The notes under the pieces are model-generated. The model had not been told where the DNA came from and made no database searches. It saw only the letters and a list, made by a program, of their open reading frames with translations. Shown here piece by piece: positions 14,451-18,710 of a stretch of DNA of 18,710 nt. The position numbers were made by a program, and so were the translations under genes. The number at the start of each line of letters is the position of its first letter. The first letter of the stretch is position 1. The stretch comes from an uncultured Ruminococcus sp. (GTDB taxonomy: Bacteria > Bacillota > Clostridia > Oscillospirales > Ruminococcaceae), in contig UQEM01000036.1 of assembly GCA_900540005.1 (NCBI GenBank), forward strand, positions 1 through 18,710. Reading direction: 5' to 3'.

Positions 14451-15413
14451 TTAAACTACTGTGATGATTATTGTGCAGTTTCCTTTTATACAGCAATTAT
14501 CCGTTCCTGCGGGAACAAATACTCCTGAACCTTTTTTTGCGGTGAGTATCTGCTCGCCGCCGCAGAATACTTCGCACTCTCCGTCAATGACGAGAATATG
14601 CCTGAAGCTGTCTGCCCTGTTTTCGAGGCGAAGCTCTCCGCCCCCGATCTCATACTTTTCTACGTCAAAATACTCGCACGAAGCAAGCTTCTGAACCGAA
14701 ACAGAACCGCCGATGTTCTCCGCGCCGTTGGTTTGCTGCTCGGGCGACGGGTCAAGAGATGTGACCTCGATAGCCTTTTCAACGTGAAGCTCGCGCGGCT
14801 TTCCGTCCGCACCAAGTCTGCCGTAGTCGTATACTCTGTATGTTACGTTGGAACTCTGCTGTATCTCAGCGATGAGGATACCCTTGCCTATCGCATGGAG
14901 AGTTCCGGGCTTTATGAAGAAAACGTCACCCTTTTTTACGGGAACGCGGTTTACATATTCAAGGAGAGTATTGTCGGCGATCGCCGCGCGGAACTGCTCC
15001 TTTGTAAGCTTATCCTTAAAGCCGTAGATAAGCTCTGCGCCCTCCTCGCAGTCAACGATGTACCACATTTCAGTCTTGCCGTTGTCGTTTTCGTACTTGC
15101 GGGCGTAGTCGTTATCAGGGTGTACCTGCACGGAAAGGTTGCCTCTCGCGTCAATGAGCTTGATAAGAACGGGGAAAGTGTCAAACTGTGTACACTTTTC
15201 ACCGAGAGCCTCGGGGTGCTCCTGCGCGAATTTTGCAAAGCTCATGCCCTCAAGTTCGCCGCTTGCGATAAAGCCCTCGCCGTCAGGGTGACAGCTAAGC
15301 TCCCAGCTCTCTGCAAGGCGGTCAAGGTCTGATTCCTTGCCGAATTCTTCTCTCAGGCGCGTTCCGCCCCATATATAGTCTTTTATAGCGGGTTTTAGCA
15401 GAAATGGTTTCAT
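14451..15413 (-). CDS. manA: Mannose-6-phosphate isomerase, type I
   Basis: A 320-residue zinc enzyme interconverting mannose-6-phosphate and fructose-6-phosphate in the cytoplasm. The cupin-type metal site is visible: SVQVHPDNDYA, KTEMWYIVDC and FFIKPGTLHAIGKG. AIKDYIWGGTRL near the N-terminus is typical of the short bacterial form. GGAGG lies 6 nt before the ATG. It starts 26 bp after the GH25 stop and ends 14 bp before the ROK kinase start, so it is inside an operon. In this setting it would feed mannose into glycolysis or make mannose-6-phosphate for wall glycans. Confidence 0.93.
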   Translation of the reverse strand: MKPFLLKPAIKDYIWGGTRLREEFGKESDLDRLAESWELSCHPDGEGFIASGELEGMSFAKFAQEHPEALGEKCTQFDTFPVLIKLIDARGNLSVQVHPDNDYARKYENDNGKTEMWYIVDCEEGAELIYGFKDKLTKEQFRAAIADNTLLEYVNRVPVKKGDVFFIKPGTLHAIGKGILIAEIQQSSNVTYRVYDYGRLGADGKPRELHVEKAIEVTSLDPSPEQQTNGAENIGGSVSVQKLASCEYFDVEKYEIGGGELRLENRADSFRHILVIDGECEVFCGGEQILTAKKGSGVFVPAGTDNCCIKGNCTIIITVV

Positions 15414-15439
15414 TTTTTACCTCCATGTTATAATAATAC

Positions 15440-16159
15440 TCAGCCGAACTGCTCCTCAAACTCCCTGCGGCTTCCGCAGTAGACGTTAAGGTCAATGTAT
15501 TGTTCATCGCCCTCATAGCCGTCAAGTTTGCCGTGGTCGCAGTACTGCCAGAACTGCCAGTCCATAAGGTCGGGTTCAAAGTTTACGCTCCGTATCCAGA
15601 GCGGATAATCGGAAAACTCCGACTTTACATACCTGAAATACGCGGGGATAGTGGTGTAGATTATCGGCTTTACGCCATAATACTCCTCAAGCCGCTCAAG
15701 CAGGGGGCGGAGTATAGCCTCGGTCTCCTCAGATGACGGCTTGTGTATCTTCTTGTCGCCGTAGTATTCAATATCCACAACGGGCGGCATATCTATCTCG
15801 TCCTTTCCGACAGAGGCGATATAATTAGCCGCCTGTGTTTCGCCGGAACTGTCAAAGCTGAAAAAGTGATATGCCGATATCTTGATGCCCGTTTCCGATG
15901 CGTTGTCGAGATTGTAGCGTATCGAGTCGTCGGTGTGGCCGCTTCCCTCAGTTGCCTTTATGAAGGCAAACGAAACGCCCTGCGAATGCAGCTTCTGCCA
16001 GTCGATAGTGCCCTGCCAGTTGGAAACATCGACTCCCCAGACGGGATACTTCGATGTGTTCACGGCTGCCTCTGAAAAGTAGCAGCCTGCCGCCGTTGAA
16101 GCTGCCATGAACGCAAATCCGAACACGCAGCAGATAATTCTTCTTGTGATAGTACGCAT
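15440..16159 (-). CDS. Exported GH25 muramidase (lysozyme)
   Basis: A 239-residue peptidoglycan hydrolase of the GH25 family. The N-terminus (1-27) is basic then hydrophobic and ends TAAGC, which could be a weak lipobox or just a signal anchor. The catalytic domain covers about 38-236: GVDVSNWQGTIDW with D44, FAFIKATEGSG (65-74), and the VVDIEYYG block holding D129 and catalytic E131; DLNVYCGS closes the fold. No wall-binding repeats are present. Its ATG immediately follows the GH74 stop (TAAATG) with no good ribosome binding site, so it relies on translational coupling. Pairing a muramidase with a xyloglucanase is unusual. Confidence 0.9.
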   Translation of the reverse strand: MRTITRRIICCVFGFAFMAASTAAGCYFSEAAVNTSKYPVWGVDVSNWQGTIDWQKLHSQGVSFAFIKATEGSGHTDDSIRYNLDNASETGIKISAYHFFSFDSSGETQAANYIASVGKDEIDMPPVVDIEYYGDKKIHKPSSEETEAILRPLLERLEEYYGVKPIIYTTIPAYFRYVKSEFSDYPLWIRSVNFEPDLMDWQFWQYCDHGKLDGYEGDEQYIDLNVYCGSRREFEEQFG

Positions 16160-18355
16160 TTATTTTGCAACGTCTCCCATTACAATGCCGCGGCCGTTCG
16201 TGGCAAAATAAACTCTTCCGAAAACCTCGCTGTCGCCTGTTATCGAGTAGGTGAGGTTGCCGAAAAGGTGATTGTCGTCATTGAGGCGAACCCAAGTCTT
16301 GCCCTTGTCTGTCGAGCGATAGATACCGTCGCCGTGCGGAGTATCGTTTCCGCTGACGTTATCGTTGCCCATGACGTAGATAGTCATGTAACCGCCCTCT
16401 TTTTCGGGTGCGCCGAAACCAAGAGCCTTGGCGTTTATGGTTTTAAGAACGGTGAAGTTTTTGCCGCCGTCCTCGGTATACATTATAGAGCCGCCTGTAG
16501 CTGCCCAGACGTGTCCCTCCTTGTCACCAACTGCCGTGAGCACGCTGTTGTCGGTGAGTATCGCGCCTGTCGGTTCAAAGTGATAGCCGCCGTCAGTCGA
16601 GATGTAGAACGTTCCCTCGCAGGTCGCGTAGAATGTCTTGGGATTCACACGATCGGCGATCACCTTTGCACCGTAGGATATTCCCTCACAGTAGTACCAG
16701 TTCTCGCCGTAATCGGGCGTAACATAGGGCTTTCCGCTTATTGAGGCAGGCTTCCAGATAATGGTCTTGCCGTCTGCGGACATCGCCACGCTGCCGCCCT
16801 CTGATTTTTCGGGCAGTCGGGTTATCGTGTTCCACACAGCGCCGCCGTCAGTGGTGTAGTTGAGCGCGGCTTTCTTTGAGTCGCTCGTATAGACCGCGCA
16901 GTTTCCGTCAAGCCACGCGCAGTCAACCGACTGGGCGTCCCCGTTTTTGAAGAAGTGCGCGTCATCGGGGGACTTTTCAACATCAAGGTGTGAAAATCCC
17001 GTAAGGTCGCCCATTATCGAGTACATCTGCGGCGAATTTTCGTCATATGGCGGAGCTACCATATTATAAACGGCAGTTTCCTCTATTCCCTTTGCGTCAA
17101 ACTTTATTGTAACGGGCGTTTCACTTCCGAGATCTGTGAGATTCTCGGTGGAGTAGAGCGTTGCTCCCGTGCCGTAGCTGACCTTGTCGGAATTGAACGG
17201 ATCAAGCGCAACGGCAGCCGTCCACCAGCCGATAGATGCCTCGCCCCTGCCCCATGTGAGCCAGTCCGCCTCGGAAACGTCCATCTGATAGTTCTTTTCG
17301 GTCTTTGTATAAAGAGCGTCCCAGCTCTCGCCGCCGTCCGTTGAGCGGTAGATATTGTGTCCCTTGTCGTCCCAGAAGCTGAGTGAGGTAACGACTATCG
17401 TGTCATCGTCCTGCGCGTCAAGGGTGATCCCGCCGAATCCGCCGTATCTTCCGTCATCGAGCGAGGGCGTAATATCGGTAAACTCCTGCGTTTCAAGGTC
17501 AAGCTCATAGACCGCGCCGTTCTTCGGGTCAACGTTAGGCCCTGCCGTGTCCGAGCAAGCCATATACATCTTGCCGTTGGGCGAGATCTCTGCCTGAAGC
17601 GGATAGTAGCCTGCAATGTTGGCTGGCAGAGTTTCCCACGTTTCTCCGCCATCGCATGACTTGTAAATGCACTCGCCGTTCGTCATGGCTGCACCTGCGT
17701 AAACGTCATTTGTGGAAGGGTCAAACTGCACCCACATTATTCCTATGCTGTTGCCCTCCTGAGAATAATCGCCCTTGACCGGAAAAGACTCGACCTGCGC
17801 CCACGTCTTTCCGTAGTCCTCGGACTTCCAAAGGCCGCTGTTGCGCGAGCCGAAGTAAATGTTGCTGTTGTCCACGGGATCGACCCTGAGCCGCTCGCCG
17901 ACTCCGCGTCCCGAATTGTTGCCGCCGCAGCCGAACGGCAGGTCGAATCTTGTCCATGTTTCGCCGTAGTCGTCCGAAGCGATGAGCGCACCGTTTTCGC
18001 CCATGTAAGTTCCGCAGGCAGCGTAAACCCGCTTTGGCTCAACCGGATCGGTAGCTATGCTCTCTATGCCGATGAGATTCCACTCGTCACCGCCGAAGCA
18101 GTCCGTTATCGGCACCCACTTGTCCTTATCGGTATCAAAGCGGTAAGCTCCGCCGATATCGGTGCGGACGTAGGCAAGTCCCTCCTGCGTGGGATTGTAA
18201 ACTATGCCCGTGATGTAGCCTCCGCCGCCTATCGCGACATTGCTCCAGTCGTACTTTACAGCCGCCGCGTCCTTTTTATCGTTACTGCATCCGCCGAGAA
18301 CGGTCATTGAGAGAGCAACCGCTGCCGCAAACGCAGAAATTTTCTTAATGCCCAT
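16160..18355 (-). CDS. GH74 xyloglucanase lipoprotein
   Basis: A 731-residue exo- or endo-acting xyloglucanase of the two-propeller GH74 fold. A lipoprotein signal is clear: MGIKKISAFAAAVALSMTVLGGC, with C23 in an LGGC lipobox, so it is held at the outer face of the membrane. SNVAIGGGGYITGIVYNP and YVRTDIGGAYRF (62-73) carry the first catalytic Asp, D66; SVDCAWLDGN (476-485) carries the second, D478. Asp-box repeats recur, such as SDDYGETW, KSEDYGKTW, SCDGGETW and RSTDGGESW. It has no CBM or dockerin, unlike the GH10 enzyme. A GTG ten codons upstream is in frame, but GGGAGGGG just before the ATG at 18355 fixes the start. It heads an operon with GH25, manA and a ROK kinase. Confidence 0.94.
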   Translation of the reverse strand: MGIKKISAFAAAVALSMTVLGGCSNDKKDAAAVKYDWSNVAIGGGGYITGIVYNPTQEGLAYVRTDIGGAYRFDTDKDKWVPITDCFGGDEWNLIGIESIATDPVEPKRVYAACGTYMGENGALIASDDYGETWTRFDLPFGCGGNNSGRGVGERLRVDPVDNSNIYFGSRNSGLWKSEDYGKTWAQVESFPVKGDYSQEGNSIGIMWVQFDPSTNDVYAGAAMTNGECIYKSCDGGETWETLPANIAGYYPLQAEISPNGKMYMACSDTAGPNVDPKNGAVYELDLETQEFTDITPSLDDGRYGGFGGITLDAQDDDTIVVTSLSFWDDKGHNIYRSTDGGESWDALYTKTEKNYQMDVSEADWLTWGRGEASIGWWTAAVALDPFNSDKVSYGTGATLYSTENLTDLGSETPVTIKFDAKGIEETAVYNMVAPPYDENSPQMYSIMGDLTGFSHLDVEKSPDDAHFFKNGDAQSVDCAWLDGNCAVYTSDSKKAALNYTTDGGAVWNTITRLPEKSEGGSVAMSADGKTIIWKPASISGKPYVTPDYGENWYYCEGISYGAKVIADRVNPKTFYATCEGTFYISTDGGYHFEPTGAILTDNSVLTAVGDKEGHVWAATGGSIMYTEDGGKNFTVLKTINAKALGFGAPEKEGGYMTIYVMGNDNVSGNDTPHGDGIYRSTDKGKTWVRLNDDNHLFGNLTYSITGDSEVFGRVYFATNGRGIVMGDVAK

Positions 18356-18464
18356 TATTCCCCTCCCGAGAAGAAATATTACCACTATCGTATCATAAAA
18401 TCAAAGAAACGCGCAAAGCTAAACTTTGTGCTGTTCCGCCTTATCCAATTATATGCTTTGCATT

Positions 18465-18493
18465 ATTATATCACATAAAATGGCAAAAATCAA
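18465..18493 (-). promoter_or_regulatory. Promoter of the GH74 operon
   Basis: TTGATT (18488-18493), a 17-bp spacer and a perfect TATAAT (18465-18470) on the minus strand, preceded by TGTGA. The leader to the ATG is about 105 nt. The -35 lies inside the left arm of the inverted repeat at 18484-18534. Confidence 0.78.
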
Positions 18494-18534
18494 TAACTTT
18501 GTCTATTATTAATGCACAGAGTTATTGATTTTTG
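18484..18534. promoter_or_regulatory. Inverted repeat carrying two divergent -35 boxes
   Basis: Arms 18484-18498 and 18520-18534 are perfect 15-bp reverse complements, extendable to 19 bp with one mismatch, around a 13-nt centre. Each arm holds TTGATT in outward orientation. This is the geometry of a shared operator between divergent promoters. It could alternatively be an AT-rich terminator hairpin. Confidence 0.6.
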
Positions 18535-18553
18535 CAGGTTTATATGGTATACT
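18525..18553 (+). promoter_or_regulatory. Divergent plus-strand promoter
   Basis: TTGATT (18525-18530), a 17-bp spacer and TATACT (18548-18553), with TGG just before the -10. It points away from GH74, into the repeat starting at 18555. No start codon with a good ribosome binding site follows within the window. Confidence 0.55.
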
Positions 18554-18554
18554 G

Positions 18555-18642
18555 TTAAGGCAATACCGCACAGGCTCGTGCGAAAGACACAGACAGCCGC
18601 CGCACAAAACCGTAAGGCGAACTTTATTCGGTGCTGCCTCAG
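18555..18642. repeat. TTAA-ended dispersed element, second copy
   Basis: It starts with TTAAGGCAATACCGCACA, identical over 18 bases to 4568-4585, and stays similar through GCTC and GTGCG. Near 18627-18640 TTCGGTGCTGCCTC looks like a decayed inverted end. Unlike the copy beside alr, about 50 bp of unrelated sequence lies inside. The right boundary is uncertain. It resembles a miniature inverted-repeat element with no transposase. Confidence 0.5.
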
Positions 18643-18710
18643 AGCCTGTTCAGTATCTTAGGGAGTGTTGACACTAAGATAATATGCAGATTTTCGAGCA
18701 TAAATTTTAC

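Larger units (their letters stand above)
18356..18710. other. Gene-free right edge: promoters and repeat
   Basis: No credible coding region is seen in these 355 bases. They hold the GH74 promoter and leader, an inverted repeat shared with a plus-strand promoter, a copy of the TTAA-ended repeat (18555-18642), and an imperfect hairpin with arms ATCTTA/TAAGAT near 18655-18680. Whatever the plus-strand promoter drives lies beyond the window or is non-coding. Confidence 0.65.

Noticed and set aside
14598..15332. 244-codon plus-strand frame
   Set aside because: Antisense to manA, which has complete metal-site motifs.
18641..18660. AGAGCCTGTTCAGTATCTTA as an insertion-sequence end
   Set aside because: It looks like a transposon terminus, but no matching end or transposase is in the window.

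Overview
The window looks like a chromosomal segment of a fibre-degrading Firmicute, most likely a Ruminococcus or close relative (Oscillospiraceae). The support is a secreted xylanase built as CBM22-GH10-Thr-rich linker-type I dockerin (a cellulosome-style enzyme), a GH74 xyloglucanase lipoprotein, AAGGAGG-type ribosome binding sites, and a TatD-associated radical SAM protein. The genus is inferred from architecture, not from a database match.

Layout. 1-350: no gene, but a dense run of dyad-symmetric elements and one copy of a dispersed repeat. 351-1615 (minus): ilvE preceded by an unlisted 43-aa membrane micro-ORF, with its own promoter and terminator. 1760-3721 (minus): monocistronic dockerin xylanase with clear promoter and terminator. 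3890-5741 (minus): radical SAM protein and alanine racemase, separated by a perfect 18-bp inverted repeat that overlaps the alr stop codon. 5908-6603 (plus): SLOG-family protein divergent from alr. 6604-6881: AT-rich intergenic region with DnaA-box-like inverted repeats and a possible antisense promoter. 6882-10461 (plus): cluster of a divergent LCP-like protein, TatD nuclease, PP2C phosphatase and prfB. 10576-13316 (minus): ECF sigma factor translationally coupled (ATGA) to a membrane-anchored beta-propeller protein, a likely sigma/anti-sigma pair. 13471-18355 (minus): GH74 lipoprotein, GH25 muramidase, manA and ROK glucokinase, very tightly packed. 18386-18710: no gene, but a striking divergent promoter pair whose two -35 boxes lie in the arms of one inverted repeat, followed by a second copy of the repeat seen beside alr.

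How the genes work together. The GH10 xylanase and GH74 xyloglucanase attack hemicellulose outside the cell. ManA and the ROK kinase, downstream of GH74, fit the entry of released hexoses into glycolysis. Alr, GH25, the LCP-like protein and the PP2C phosphatase relate to the cell wall or its signalling. The sigma/beta-propeller pair is a candidate surface-sensing system, but its target is not visible. No CRISPR array, tRNA, rRNA, complete insertion sequence or phage module was seen. The most unusual items are the divergent dyad promoter upstream of GH74, the TTAAGGCAATACCGCACA repeat family, the sigma/beta-propeller pair, the loss of signature residues in the LCP-like and PP2C proteins, and a prfB without the programmed frameshift.
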